Made by a program: the position numbers and the translations under genes. Below are positions 31,562 through 43,507 of a DNA stretch of 64,000 bases, piece after piece. The stretch lies in NCBI GenBank assembly GCA_033439685.1, contig JAUEDM010000003.1, positions 216,001 through 280,000 on the forward strand, read 5' to 3'. The DNA comes from Apodospora peruviana (Eukaryota; Ascomycota; Sordariomycetes; Sordariales; Lasiosphaeriaceae). The stretch's first letter is position 1; each line of letters opens with the position of its first letter. Below the pieces are notes generated by a model. That model searched no databases and had not been told where the DNA came from. It saw only the letters and a program-made list of their open reading frames with translations.

Positions 31562-34026
31562 ATGGCTGCACATAAGAAAAGGAAGTTGGATGGCAATGCC
31601 AACAGCAACGGAAGTGGCAACAGCAGCCCTGGACCGCAGAGTACGAACATGACTTGACGTTGATTGAAATCTGAGAAGAGCCCAGTATGCTGACATGCGC
31701 ATTCAGTTGTGAGTGCCTTTGCAGCTCGGCAGAAACTCCTGGGCCTGGGTCTCTCATCTCCGTCTCCGGCCAAGTCGGCGTCCAAGTCCTCCCCCAAGGA
31801 AGAACCTCGAGATCAAATTATTGTTGCTACCGAGACCCCTAGCTCAGCACCAGTAACCCAAGTTCTGAGCCCTCCGCCAGCCCTACCTTTGCCTCATCTT
31901 GAACCCAGAGGCGAGACGAGCACCTTTTATTCGTCTTTCAGGCCTACCAAGAAGAATTATCAGCAGAAAACAGACGGCCGTGCGAGACTAATTGCCGCCG
32001 AGGGTGAGGTATGGCTCACTTCTATTTTGTTTGCGCACCGCACTTTGTCCGTCAAATAGGTTGACTGACGACATACACAGCGTATCGTAGTTCTCGGAAG
32101 CTATGGCATTAAAGTACTCGATGGTGAGATCACCATTGCAGGTGCCATCTTGTCATCGTCAGATAGGATCCACTGGGTGCATGCTCCTCACTGCCATGCT
32201 CTTCCCGTGCTTCGGGCCGCAGATAAGTCCACCATCGAGCTGCGCCCACACCCAGCTGCACATGGAATGAGGCAACTCTCAAAGCTGAATCCTGCTTTCG
32301 GGAAATTGTGGAACGAGGACTCTTCGCAGGGGATAGCGTCTACTGGCAAAGCCAACAAGACCTTGACGACCTTTCAAATAGTGTGTGGCCTAACAAATTC
32401 CGTCCATCTATCTGTGCTCTGCTTCACTAACCATCATCCTAGATGTTCACTTCGGAAGATCGTCCCAAAAGAAGCGTACTCCAAGACTTGGTCTCGCCAG
32501 CAGAATGGAACAAAAAGCTGGCCGGTCTTGTAGTAGCCAACAAGAAATCCGCAACCCCTATCGTGTTCTTGTGTGGCCCAAAGTCCTCCGGAAAGTCCAC
32601 TTTGGGCAGATTACTAACAAATCGTCTAATAACGGACCAGTCTGACTTCAAGAAACGGCCCTGGTCGAGCGTCGTCGTGCTCGACCTCGACCCCGGCCAG
32701 CCTGAGTATGGGCCCCCGGGCGTGATCTCGGTGAATAAGATATCGGTACCGGTTTTGTCTCTTCCGTTTTGTCACCCAGCTGCTATTGGTCCGACTCACA
32801 CTCAACTCAGAGCGCACGCCATCGCATCAGTCAGCCCGGCTCTGGATCCAGACCACTTCGTCGAGTGCGCCCTTGATCTCTTCTCGCACTACAAGGGAAG
32901 TGCCCACTCCAGATCTCCCCTCATTATCAATACTCCCGGCTGGATTCAGGGCACGGGTCTAGACATCCTCTCGGAGCTGGTCAAGACGATAGCTCCGACC
33001 GAGGTCGTCTACATGTCCCAGGATGGCCCCGAGGAGACGGTCAACAGCCTCAAGGCTGCCTGCGCACCCGCACAAATCCCATTCCACACGCTTCCTTCAC
33101 AGACGAGCGAAAACGGTCCAAGAACTTCTCTGCATCTCCGTATGCTACAAACGATGTCATATTTTCACCTCAATCTGAGCTCGCCGCCAGCGAATACTCC
33201 TCCCCCCGAGCAACTTACATGGAACCCGACTCCTCTCACCGAGATGCGTCCCTGGAGAGTCAGATATAGGGGCCCAAGCCGAGGATTTGTCGGCGTGCTC
33301 TGCTACGATCACCAACCGGCACCAGATCTGCTCGGCGAGGCCATGAACGGCATGATCTTGGCGCTGGTCAAAGTGGAAAGCAACGCCGCTTTTCGAGATT
33401 TGCTACACGCCTCTCGGTCTGCCGAAAAGATGAAGACTGCTGATTCTCCCTCGTCTGATGACAACGAGAAGGGTATTAACTGGACCAGCGAGGGCATTCC
33501 ATTGATACAGAACGCGCAGGGACGTACGCTAGACCCTCGGCATTCCCGGGCTCTTGGGTTGGTCCTCGTGCGGGGGATCGATACCAAGCAAGGTGAGCTT
33601 CAGCTGCTGACACCTCTGCCGGTGGCGGATGTGATTGCGGCCGAGGATGGCAAGGAGGGTTCCGGCCTCGTCCTCGTGGCCGGCAAGTTTGACACGCCCA
33701 GCTGGGCGTATGCGGAGGATCTATACTGGCGCACATCGTCGTCGTCTTCTGGATCCCGCGGGGGCTCTGCTGCCGCAGTTGAGCCCTCGTCATCAGCGGA
33801 GGAGGATGGTAGCGATGAAGGCGAGGGGATGATGGGTGTAGAGACTTCTTCTGAGAGTGATGACTCGGACGAGGCGGACGAGGATGGTGAGAAATTGAAG
33901 CGACAAGAAGGTGCAAAGCAGAGTGTTGCAGAGAGTCTGCCTTGGGTCGAGATGCTTCATGGGAGCCAGAAGCGGTCTGTCGGCTCGCGGGTCTGGCGGG
34001 TTCGGAGGGATTTGGGTAGGTCATAG
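31562..34026 (+). CDS. GRC3: Polynucleotide 5'-hydroxyl kinase GRC3 (NOL9 family)
   Basis: Four exons, 31562-31640, 31707-32008, 32081-32380 and 32443-34026, give 754 residues. Grc3 phosphorylates RNA 5'-hydroxyl ends and with Las1 processes ITS2 of pre-rRNA; yeast Grc3 also influences Pol I termination. Visible blocks: SAFAARQKLLGLG near residue 28, a beta-rich N-terminal domain (RIVVLGSYGIKVLDGEITIAGA), then the kinase with Walker A GPKSSGKST at about 272-280, VVVLDLDPGQPEYGPPGVIS, and NTPGWIQGTGLDIL. The C-terminal region ends with a Ser/acid-rich insertion near 670-720. The first exon codes a basic nuclear-localisation-like AAHKKRKLDG. The start is supported by family similarity across three introns of 62-72 nt. 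It is head to head with the A34.5-like gene. Confidence 0.93.
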
Positions 34027-34401
34027 TTCATCCAAAAATGTCCATTAAGAAGGATATAGATGATATTAGGGTTTGAGCATAACATTTCATATAGAAGATA
34101 TCAAGTAGAGTGATACCCCTTCCCATATAGATCTGTGACGGAGCTCCATATTCTGTCAAGTCTTGATATGCTTCTGAACTGCTTCCGTGAACTCTAATAA
34201 AATTAGTCCCAGCGAATTATTCCTCCGCTCTATCAGTCCATACAACTGACCTACCTCCCTTTACCATACATGATACTATATACATCAGCTGCACTCGGCC
34301 CTCAAATCACCATTCTTTGATGCTATCGTCCCACGACGCACCCCGTCGAATATATACGCAAGCACCCCATCCTCTGTCAGCCGTTCCACAAAATCTTTCT
34401 C
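34027..34401. other. Convergent 3' intergenic region, GRC3 / AA9
   Basis: A 375-bp AT-richer interval; nothing beyond 3' UTR sequence is apparent. Confidence 0.6.
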
Positions 34402-35361
34402 TTAGGAACACTGCGAGTAGTAGGCATTCTGCACCTTGCAGCTATACGGTGATGCGCATGTCGTGCAACCCGTGAAGCCGGTCCCTCCGCACTGCGACCA
34501 CTGCGCAGTTGTGCACCCTCCTCCTCCTCCTGTCGATGCGCTCGTCGTGCTGGCCGGCACAGGCGCGGCAGAGGTTTTAGTCGAAGTAATAAGCGTCGTC
34601 GTCGTCAGCGGCGCAGCAGAAGTCTGTGCTGGAGTGCTACCGCCACTGCCGCCGCACTTGAAGACGGGCGGACCGGGGATGGTGTACTTGCTCGCCGGCG
34701 TCATGGAATATATGTTCACCAAAATTCCCGGGTCTGTAGCCTTGTAGATGCCGGGGATACTATAGGTTTGCGGGGAAGCGGTCCCGCTGCCGCCGACGAC
34801 ATTGATCTGGGCGCACTCCATGTACAGCTGGGCGCCGCCGGCGGACGAGGCGCCGTGCAAGGCAATCATCTCGGCCCGTAAGAGGTACTGGCCGTTAGGT
34901 AGGCAGGCGGGGATGTCGATGTAGTGGATGCCGCCGTTGGTGATGACGGTGCTGGTGCCCCATTGGTTATTATTAAAACCGTCCTCCTGGATCTTGAACC
35001 ACCCGCCGCCGATGCCGGTGTCGGCCAGCGCGTTGTCGACTTTCTTGAGGTAGGCCAGCGTCGGGCCTTTATGGCTCGCGTCCATGACGTCGCCTGACCC
35101 GGATGTGAGCGTGTGGCGCCAGATGGCCTTGACGGTAGTGCCGGCTGTCACGGTGATGATCTCGCCGGACTTGGTCGTCGGGTTGGGGCCGCCGTTGCAG
35201 GCTAGGTCGTTGGAGGTCACGTCTGTGATGGGGCCGTCGTAGGTTGGTGTGCGGATAGCGTGGGATATGGGGTAGGTGGTCCCGCCGGCGCCGAGTTGGA
35301 CGAAGATGGTGTGGGCGGACGCTGCCGAGGCGGCGGCGGCCAGGAGGGCGAATGTCTTCAT
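34402..35361 (-). CDS. AA9 lytic polysaccharide monooxygenase with C-terminal CBM1
   Basis: An intronless 319-residue secreted protein. AA9 enzymes (formerly GH61) use copper and an oxygen species to cleave cellulose or related glucans oxidatively. The signal peptide is residues 1-16 (MKTFALLAAAASAASA), leaving His as the first mature residue, as the copper histidine brace requires. The second brace His is in DASHKGPTLAYLKK (mature 81) and the axial Tyr in GAQLYMECAQI (mature 164); His153 and Gln162 of the outer sphere are also present. Cys39 and Cys167 can form the usual disulphide. A Ser/Thr/Ala linker (about 247-280) leads to a family 1 cellulose-binding module at 283-319 with WSQCGG, CASPYSC and YYSQC. 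A TATA box lies about 80 nt upstream. Regioselectivity cannot be assigned by eye. Confidence 0.96.
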   Translation of the reverse strand: MKTFALLAAAASAASAHTIFVQLGAGGTTYPISHAIRTPTYDGPITDVTSNDLACNGGPNPTTKSGEIITVTAGTTVKAIWRHTLTSGSGDVMDASHKGPTLAYLKKVDNALADTGIGGGWFKIQEDGFNNNQWGTSTVITNGGIHYIDIPACLPNGQYLLRAEMIALHGASSAGGAQLYMECAQINVVGGSGTASPQTYSIPGIYKATDPGILVNIYSMTPASKYTIPGPPVFKCGGSGGSTPAQTSAAPLTTTTLITSTKTSAAPVPASTTSASTGGGGGCTTAQWSQCGGTGFTGCTTCASPYSCKVQNAYYSQCS

Positions 35362-35442
35362 GGTGATCTGACTGTATGTTTTTTTGGCCTGATTCGAGTC
35401 GATATCGAGATATGGTCTGGTGGTGGACGGAGACTAGGTACC

Positions 35443-35449
35443 TTATATA
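35443..35449 (-). promoter_or_regulatory. TATA box of the AA9 gene
   Basis: TATATAA on the minus strand, about 82 nt upstream of the AA9 start codon, a suitable distance for a highly inducible secreted-enzyme gene. Confidence 0.7.
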
Positions 35450-37037
35450 CCTATCTATCTCTCGCCGAGGCCAAGACGACATGACGGGCCCTCCACCCTG
35501 GACGGGTCCGACGGTCCATTCTCGAGGTCTCCTTGCATAGATTTGTATTTCATCTTTGTTTGCGGAGCCGCATCGACGCGTGACTCAGGTGTTGGTTGTG
35601 TTGTCTGCAGACCAAGACCGGGCAGTGATTGATATGGCGGAGGGAGAAGGTCCGAGGTTGCGTACCATCACCCCCATTCACGCCACTACCCAACCTTTTT
35701 TTGTTTCTTTCGAAAAGGCCGTCTTCCCAAAACAGATTGTTTCCATGGTCCGAGGTCGCTAACTTCTTGCTGGGAGATTTGACTTAGTTTTGTTTGGACA
35801 CGAGTCTTCTTGCGATCTCCTTCGGGGGCTGTTGTTTAAGAGGGAAGACCGTGCCGTCGGGCCTTATCATCATGCTTGTCTCTGTCGAAACCCCAGAAAA
35901 GCGACGTAATAACTGCTTGCCCGGTTTTCGGTGCATTTCCAGGGACAGGCCGGCCGCACGACCCCCATCGAGCAATGCAAACTATATTGCATTCCTGCTC
36001 GGGGACTGCCCGATTACCAGGCTAAGACGGCAAAGTAGGTAGTCATGTATCTTCAAAATGACCACGATGCGTCGGCGCTTGGCGGGTGGGAAGGCGATTA
36101 CGCATACCGTACCGACCTACTTATCGAATGCTCTGGTTGTGATCTGATAAAATGCCGTTCGCTTGTAGTAGAGAGCAGTTTGTGGGGTGCAAGAGGCGTG
36201 CATGTGCATGACTTTTACATTGGATGAGCGAGTGCGTCAACACCTTGAACCGATTAACTCGTGATAGTAGTCCCAGCTTGAATACCTAGGTAAGATGTTG
36301 AGAGACAATACCATGCGCGGTCTTCTGATAACCACTTATTCAGGATATTGTCATCTTGAATCAACACCCTGAGTCGCCGACACTTGGGTATGATGGGGGC
36401 GTGATGAGCCCATCGATCTGACATTGGCGATGGACAGTCAGGAGAACATTAAAATTCTCAGTAGTTGTCATCACAGCCAGAACTTGCGGACCATGCTAGT
36501 CTGGCGCTTCTACAAACAGTTTCGAGCAGGGCAGAGCGTGCCAGTAGAAGCTCATTTTCTTTACCTCTTCTGTTCGGTTGTATGTATCTGCTCATCAGAG
36601 TTGGGTTTCATTTGCCTCCTAGAGATAGTAGGTAAGCAATCGAAAAAGACTAGGATACCTACGACACTATTTTCTCTGTAGAATTGGTCCATGATGTGTT
36701 TAATTCAGGTCTGGGACTACAAAGGATGAACAATCCATTGTTCAAAATGGAACACCATGAGCAGTTTACTCTTTGTCACTACCCCAATACAATGGTAGTA
36801 TTACTAACCACCAAGGGACAAAGGATGAACAATCATCTTGTAATGGCTCACCAGCCAACTCAACGAGCCGGCCTCAGCGATATAAGAAAACGGCAAACCT
36901 TCCCAGGCGAGTTTGATGATATCCCGAGACGTGTATGCGCACATAGCAACTCTGCCTCTGCTCTAAAACCGAAAAACCACCTGTCTCTCGCGTTCGTCCG
37001 GTGCAATAAGCCATCTAACACATATTCATCAGTGATA
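35450..37037. other. Intergenic region between AA9 and a membrane protein gene
   Basis: About 1.6 kb. It includes ATACCTAGGTA near 36282-36292 and two copies of a GGATGAACAATC-containing segment (about 36713-36735 and 36815-36834). The coding frame of the next gene stays open upstream to 36684, but that part looks like leader sequence. Confidence 0.5.
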
Positions 37038-37883
37038 ATGACTTCTCCCCCCGCAGCTGCCCCGTCGACCGGGATTAGCGACACCACAATATTCAACAAC
37101 GGTTGGAGCCGACTTCAGATATTTGCATTGGTGTTTGTCACCGGAACGGCTGCGGTATTGCTGGCTATATCTATCTTTCAGTTCGTGCAGGGAAGGAGAC
37201 ATGAAATATTCACCAAGGACATCGAGAACCACTGCGATATTGTCGAGGCCCATCTTAAAGCGTCCCGAATGCGCAACCATGTCCTGGAGGGCGAGCTGTA
37301 CCGCCAAAACCTCTTCATCGAGCGAGCCCTGAACGGTAAGTCAGAAAACGAGCAGCAGGTCCTGCATCCTTTCCGTCGACCGGTCTCAAAATTCCTCACG
37401 CCGATCGTAACGAACTTTCCATCGACAGGGACGGTTGTCGAGCAAGGCCATGTCAACCCGTTTGGTACTCCAACCATGAGTCAGAGAAGCAGCCTGGGCT
37501 CAACGGGCACCAGGGACTCTTGGCAGGGCGAGGTCAACAACATCCAACTGCGTACCATGACTCCGGCGGTTGTTGTCTCTCCCGAACAGGTTAGGACCAT
37601 AACTATGATGCTGAAGGACCCTGCTCAGCCTCTCGGAAGTAAGGCTCTCGTTGACTCGTACAATCCCAACCTGCCATCGTTCAGGACTCGCATTGACGCT
37701 GGTAACCAGGACAAACCGGATAATAACCAGGACTTGTTTATTCTTGCCTCATCCGAGGTGGACAGCGACGACGATTCCGAGTACGAAGAGGAGCAGCCGG
37801 ATGAAGTGGTGACCGGGAGGAATTTGACATCGTTCCTTGCCCAGGAAGACGACTACTCGGAATATGCCTCGACAAAAAGGTAG
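37038..37883 (+). CDS. Hypothetical single-pass membrane protein
   Basis: I do not recognise this 281-residue protein. It has a short Pro/Ala/Ser-rich N-terminus, one strong membrane segment at about 27-49 (IFALVFVTGTAAVLLAISIF), then a basic membrane-flanking stretch QGRRHEIF and a probable short helical or coiled region (DIENHCDIVEAHLKASRMRN). The remaining 170 residues are polar, with Ser/Thr/Pro-rich parts, and the end is acidic (SDDDSEYEEEQPDE). There is no cleavable signal peptide pattern, so a type II or tail-exposed arrangement is possible. The start at 37038 was preferred to an in-frame ATG at 36684 because the 118 upstream residues look like translated leader. It sits between the AA9 and MFS genes. 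Reality of the gene rests on the long open frame, membrane segment and organised composition. Confidence 0.6.
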   Translation: MTSPPAAAPSTGISDTTIFNNGWSRLQIFALVFVTGTAAVLLAISIFQFVQGRRHEIFTKDIENHCDIVEAHLKASRMRNHVLEGELYRQNLFIERALNGKSENEQQVLHPFRRPVSKFLTPIVTNFPSTGTVVEQGHVNPFGTPTMSQRSSLGSTGTRDSWQGEVNNIQLRTMTPAVVVSPEQVRTITMMLKDPAQPLGSKALVDSYNPNLPSFRTRIDAGNQDKPDNNQDLFILASSEVDSDDDSEYEEEQPDEVVTGRNLTSFLAQEDDYSEYASTKR

Positions 37884-38597
37884 TCCTGGGACGCCTCTCT
37901 TTCGACCCGAGGGCGATGACACGGCTCATCGTAGTGGACGTGTTTCCTGCTGAGTTGGAATCGTTAATGTTGCGCCCGAACACCCGCTTCCCCTTTCTGC
38001 TGATATCATCTCCCCGGAGGAAGAGGAAGAGCTGGATCTCTCACCACCGAGCGCATGTAATACTACCACTCCCTATTGTAAATAATAATGATGCCTTTGA
38101 TTCTCTTACAGTTTTGTCTACCTATCCATATTTGTGCATGCCAATATTCTTCTCTTGATTGTCCAGGTGCCCCAACACTGACATGATGTCTACTACGCTT
38201 TCGCCCCCTTTTCCTGTCTCAATGATTGCTCTTTCTGACAGCCAATATTCTCCTGCCCAGCCTGAGGCAGTACATAATCGAATGAGCCTCGGTCATCAAA
38301 CAGATACCTAGGTAGGTATCTCAACCACTCCGAATATCCCTGAAATGCATTTACCTCGGTTGAAAACGAAAGAAGAAAGGATTACTGTATTCAAAATATG
38401 TGTCCCATCGCAAGATTATCCCATATCAGGTCCCAGAATCAACAATAATGATTCTCCACGGTGCCGTGCCGCGGTTCAATCTCACCTACCCTCGTTGCAG
38501 CCTCGACCAACAGACTGCAAAGAGAGCAGAGAAGCTTCTTCTTGGCCAGAAGGATGGTGTCTTGAAATCGTGCCAAGCAGCCAAGATACGAGCAGAG

Positions 38598-38621
38598 CTA
38601 CCTACCTACCTACCTACCTAC
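38598..38621. repeat. CTAC tetranucleotide microsatellite
   Basis: Six tandem CTAC-type units, the same unit as at 3392-3411. Confidence 0.85.
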
Positions 38622-40951
38622 GGGAGGTACCAACATGCCTTGGATCCTGACAGAACCAATGAAGGTTTGTACGTTAGGTACTGTAGTCCAACCGGGTTAG
38701 CAGATGTGATAATGCCAATCTATTTTAACTTGCCCAATGCCATCCATGGTCCTGGGATACTCACTTGTATGTAACATACGATCTGAAATTGGCCACAGTA
38801 TGAGCCGAGGTCGCAAGATCTACTGTTTTGAGCAATCAACGAACATCCGGGGTGCAGTAGTGTATGTGCACCACGCCTGAGGCTTGCCTTAGTTCCCCCT
38901 ATTTTCCCCGAGTTCTCCATGGGGCTGGTTGGCCCTGGTAACCGCTTGCCCCGGTCTTGGCTACAACTAGTTCTACAGTAGTTGATCGGAGGGTTCGACT
39001 ACCTTACCTTGTTTCAACCTCTTGCTCTTCTCTTAATCTGCCGAGGTATCTTTCCTTATCCCTGCTTCTTTTGACATTCTCACTCCCTCTTCCGGACAGA
39101 GCTATCTCAACTGTCTGCCTTGCTATTGAGAGAAAGTATTCGAGAATAGTGACTCTTAGCTGTGGATATTCCCCAGACTTACCCCGTACCGGACCTGGTG
39201 ATCGCCTCGACCATCCCCGCTCCCCCGCACGCACCGCTGGTTCGACTGAGTGGACTCAACGCCAAGTACGTACCTGGGACGGAATAGATGCCTTACCCCA
39301 ACCACCCAAGCACGCACTATCCCGTCGACTACCGGATCTCGCAACCCTAGCTGAGACGAACGGGTTCATCTTGGTACTCGGGACAAACCCCTCTTCAAGT
39401 TTAGCGTCTTCAGCGATCTACTCTGGACTCTGGAGCCGGGCCTCCTTTTCCAGGTTTTACAACACGTCTAAGCTAACGGCTTCTCATCTTTTGGGGATCA
39501 TGCTTTTCCTTTCATCGAATCGAATCTAACAAGATAGAGAGACAAACTGAATAAGAGGGAGGGCGAACCAAGCTTGCTCAGTCGGGAAAACACCACCTAC
39601 CTCAATAGGGAGGTATCTTATCCGTTGCTACCTACGATACATTACACAAGCCTGACAAGGCAGCGTATCGTTGGTGTATGTGGTGAGACAGACAACAGAC
39701 AGACCGGTGGATGTAACCCCCAGAGAGGCAGATCCACTGAGAGACTTGATCTACCTAGGTACCTAGGACAGAAATAGAAAAAATTCTTGACCTCGATAAT
39801 GTATCTCTACCTTATTACCTGCACGTCTATGTCCATATTCAGAGACTAGACTTCGAGAGGTTCTAGGCCACTGTATTCACACTCCCCGCAGAATAGGTAC
39901 GTGCAAAACACGGGGAAGAGGAGAGGGACGCTACACGTAGATCCGGCAGTTCACACCGGTATGAGCAATCTATACTATACCTTACCGTGTTTAAGTAAGT
40001 GCTTAGTACAGGACGGTACTGCACCTAGATAGCTGAACAATTTGCTGACGTTGCAGCACCAAAAAAATCAAGTCATCAAAGGTTCAAAGACACGCATAAT
40101 CAGAACTTCATTCATTCGTCCGTCCATTCAATCACTAGATTGACAGATTAATCAGGTCCTGTCAGGTGTAACCTGCAAAAAAAAAGGATACCGGCAGTAT
40201 GGAAGGGAAGGGTCCTTTGTCAGTCCCCAAAATGCTACGTAACCACACACCCTACACTTTGTATGTGTTCGGTGTAAGTCAAGAAAAGGAAGCTGACCCG
40301 CGCGCCATCTTAGGTTTGGTGTGGCATGCGGGGCCGCCGTCCGTTTGTTTTTTTCCCCCCAGCCCAACTCGTGGAGAGGAGGAGAAGGAAGAGTGCGGGG
40401 AAAGACAACCAACAAACCACTTGGCTCGGCTAGCTTGGCCCAGTGACACGAAGTTTGGGCCACTCAGCGAACAGGCAAATCCAAGACGGAAAAGAGGAGG
40501 AGGAAGAGGAGGGGTCAAGGGGCGAATGGTTCCTCCTTTGCTGATAGCTAGATTCCATGGTTTTTGTCTGAAAGAGGGTGGGGAATTAGCCTATGCTTCT
40601 CACACTATTCCGTACTTTAAAATACGTACCGAGTAGCGACCCGACCGACCGCCGGCAAGCACCAGCCAAACGGAATGGAAAGAGACAAAGCTGTCCCATG
40701 CCTCGGTTAGCTTGCCGTGAGACGGGCTAGTATCGGGGGTCGGTGGGAGAGCTTGCTGGGATTGGGGATCCAGGGAGTATGGTAGTAGCTTGGAGAGAGA
40801 GGGAGAGGGGTGTGTGGTATCCAATTCGTTGCGTTGCGTCGGCATAGCATATCAAGTGATATACCCAAGTTGGAAGCTAGCCTAGTCCCAAGGGTTGCGA
40901 GATGCCGCTTTGGAGGGACCAGCCAAGCCGAAGCTCACATGCTGGCTGGCG

Positions 40952-40958
40952 TATATAA
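40952..40958 (+). promoter_or_regulatory. TATA box of the MFS transporter gene
   Basis: TATATAA within GTATATAAGAGG, about 200 nt upstream of the MFS start codon and followed by a pyrimidine-rich leader. Confidence 0.6.
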
Positions 40959-41159
40959 GAGGCGGCTGGCCAGGTTGCACTCATCTAAAATAGATAGTGC
41001 ATCATCTTGGTCCGCCGTGTCGCCGTCATCCTCGAGTAGACCCTGAGTGCAACCCTCGGACTCAGCTCCTCTCCTCTCTCTCTTATCCTCAAAGCCATCC
41101 TTCACTTATAAGGTCGGACCTTAGCACAACGCCATAAAAGCCTTCTCTGGAGAGCAACT

Positions 41160-43055
41160 ATGTCTTCTCCGACGAACGAGAAGGCCGAGAAGGCGCATGC
41201 CGAGACCGGCGACTATGTCGACTCGGAAGCACACCGCGAGAAGTCCGATGCCGTGATGACGGCCGCAGAAATAGACGAGCAGTTCGGCATCACCCCGGAG
41301 GACCACAAGCGCATCATCCGCCATGTCGACCGTCGGCTGGTACTGACCGTCGGCGCCATGTACTGCGTCAGCTTGATGGACCGCACCAACTTGGGCGCGG
41401 CTAACATCGCGGGAATGAGCCTGGACCTCCAGCTCGCCGCCGATCCATCTACCGACCGATATGTAAGTAGCATCACGTAAGCTGAGGTATTCAACACCAG
41501 GAGAAACTGACAAGCTTTCTTGGCTAGTCCATCATCTCGCTCGTGTTCTTCACCACCTACATTGTCTTCCAGCCGCCTTCCACCGTCCTGGTGCGTAAAA
41601 TCGGACCTAGACTCCACCTCGCTGTCATCACCATTCTCTGGGGCTCGTGCATGATCGGGATGGGCTTCGTCAAAAACTGGACGGCGATGGCCGGTCTCCG
41701 GATCTTGTTGGGTATTCTCGAGGCTGGTGAGCACCCCGGATCCAAAAAGCCAGTTTTGTTGTCCTAGACACTGACTATTTGAGTACCCAGGCTTCTTCCC
41801 GAGCTGCGTGTATCTGCTTAGCACGTGGTACACACGATGTTAGTTGATCCATGAATATTTATGGCTGATTCATACTGACGAGCAACCGCAGATGAGGTCG
41901 GGAAGCGCAACTCGGTCTTTTATATGGTTGGATGCGTCGCGTCTGCGTTTGCCGGCATATTGGCGTACGGTGTAAGCAAGCTAGACCAACTCCCTGCGGT
42001 GGCCAGGACGAGACTGATTATCGAGTGCAGATCATGCAAATGAGGGGCCTCGCGGGGCTGAATGGATGGCGCTGGATCTTTATTATCGAAGGCATCCTCA
42101 CAGTGCTTCTTGGCATTGCGGGCTACTGGCTCCTCGTGGATTTCCCGGACTCGATGCGGCAGACGTGGGCATTCCTGGGCGAACGCGAGCGTGACTGGAT
42201 CTGCGCTCGAGTGCACGCGGACCGCGGTGATGTAAAGGCGCAGCCTTTCTCGATGAAGAAGTACCTCGGCGCGGGCATGGACCCCAAGATCTGGGCGTAC
42301 GCCATGATCTTTTTCAACACGACGACCGTCACATATGCACTGGCGTACTTCTTGCCGCTGATCCTGACCGGAAACATGGGCTTCACGGTGGCGGAGGCGC
42401 AATGTCTGATTGCGCCGCCGTACGCGCTCGCTGGAATCGTCATGTACGGGACCAGCTGGGTGGGCGACAAGTATCACATCCGGGGTCCCATCATCCTCTT
42501 CAACATGCTGCTGGTCATAATCGGGCTGCCCATCATGGGATTCCATCCCAACGCGGCGGTGCGGTACTTTGGCGTCTTCCTGACAGCAGCGGGGGCCAAC
42601 TCGAACGTGCCGGCGGCCATGTCGTACCAGGCGAACAATATCCGCGGCCAGTGGAAGCGGGCCTTCTGCAGCGCAACCTTTGTGGCCTTCGGTGGCATCG
42701 GTGGAATTGCGGGAAGTCTGGTTTTCCGGTATGTTATGGTTTCCGTCCTTTTCTTCATAATAAAGAAATGATGACTGACAGACTGTGCAGAGCGATAGAT
42801 TACCCGAGCTACAAGCCAGGTTTGTATGCATGCATCGCGACCACGCTCCTGAACATGGTCATCGTGGGCGTGTTGACCCTCGAACACTGGCGCCTCAACA
42901 GAGCAGCGGATCGTGGTGAGAGGGAGCTGGAGAGTGAGGAAGTAAGTTCGGCTTCCACTGCTGCTTGAAGAAGTGCGAACTGTGTTTGTATCTGTGAAGC
43001 TGACTTTATTCTTCTCCAGGACGGGTTTCAACCCGGGTTCCGCTATACTTATTGA
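41160..43055 (+). CDS. MFS transporter, anion:cation symporter (Dal5/Tna1-like) family
   Basis: Seven exons, 41160-41462, 41528-41726, 41791-41838, 41892-41971, 42031-42728, 42791-42941 and 43020-43055, code 504 residues. It is a plasma-membrane permease with about 12 membrane segments. Family features: a hydrophilic N-terminus, VDRRLVLTVGAMYCVSLMDR with TNLGAANIAG (the ACS-family first helix), RKIGPRLHLAVITILWG, GRNSV-like GKRNSVFYMVG, GLNGWRWIFIIEGILTV, and an aromatic C-terminal end FQPGFRYTY common in this family. Substrates of relatives include allantoate, nicotinate, pantothenate and other organic anions, so it is probably not a sugar carrier. Introns of 53-78 nt were placed by exact frame; exon 3 is only 48 nt and exon 7 only 36 nt. 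It is convergent with the GH3 gene. Confidence 0.92.
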
Positions 43056-43507
43056 GAAGGCGTCGGCTTTTTTGGGATGTGGTTTCGGTTCCCTTGCTAC
43101 ACGGATGGTACGTGGGATGTTTGAATGGTTAGGACTGGAGCAAACTGGAAATGCACGAAGATGTGAACATTGATGCAAACGAGTTGGAAGGAGCTTTCCC
43201 TTAATAGCGGTAGCAAAGTGATTTGATTATTGAACACTGCCGAGGCCAAAGGTGGGACCAACCCCTTTGACTGTGTGAAATGCCAATCAACGGCGACCCC
43301 TCCTCTCCCTAACACAATCCTCATGGGTCACTGCAAAAAATGTTAAGCCGCGGCAACCTACTCTAACAGTTTATGCAGCAGTTTCAATGAAAATCGGTTA
43401 GGCAAGGGGCGTGGGGTAACCCCAATAAGAATACCAAGCCCGAAGGAACTGGAAGCTTATTTTCTCCTTCTACGTTCACACACTGGTACAGACTACCCGA
43501 CAGTACC
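43056..43507. other. Convergent 3' intergenic region, MFS / GH3
   Basis: A 452-bp interval without coding signal. Confidence 0.6.

Larger units (their letters stand above)
37884..41159. other. Long intergenic region upstream of the MFS gene
   Basis: About 3.3 kb with no supported gene. It contains a CTAC run (38598-38621), several CCTAGG palindromes (38304-38320, 39751-39767), a TATA box at 40952-40958, and a CT-rich leader at about 41066-41090 before the MFS start. A 190-codon open frame at 38957-39529 starts at TTG and has no recognisable features. Confidence 0.5.

Noticed and set aside
36684..37037. N-terminal extension of the membrane protein to an ATG at 36684
   Set aside because: The extra 118 residues look like translated leader and include a short duplicated DNA segment; the start at 37038 gives a more natural protein.
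38957..39529. A 190-codon plus-strand open frame upstream of the MFS gene
   Set aside because: It starts at TTG, has no recognisable domain, and lies in sequence with no coding organisation; kept only as intergenic content.
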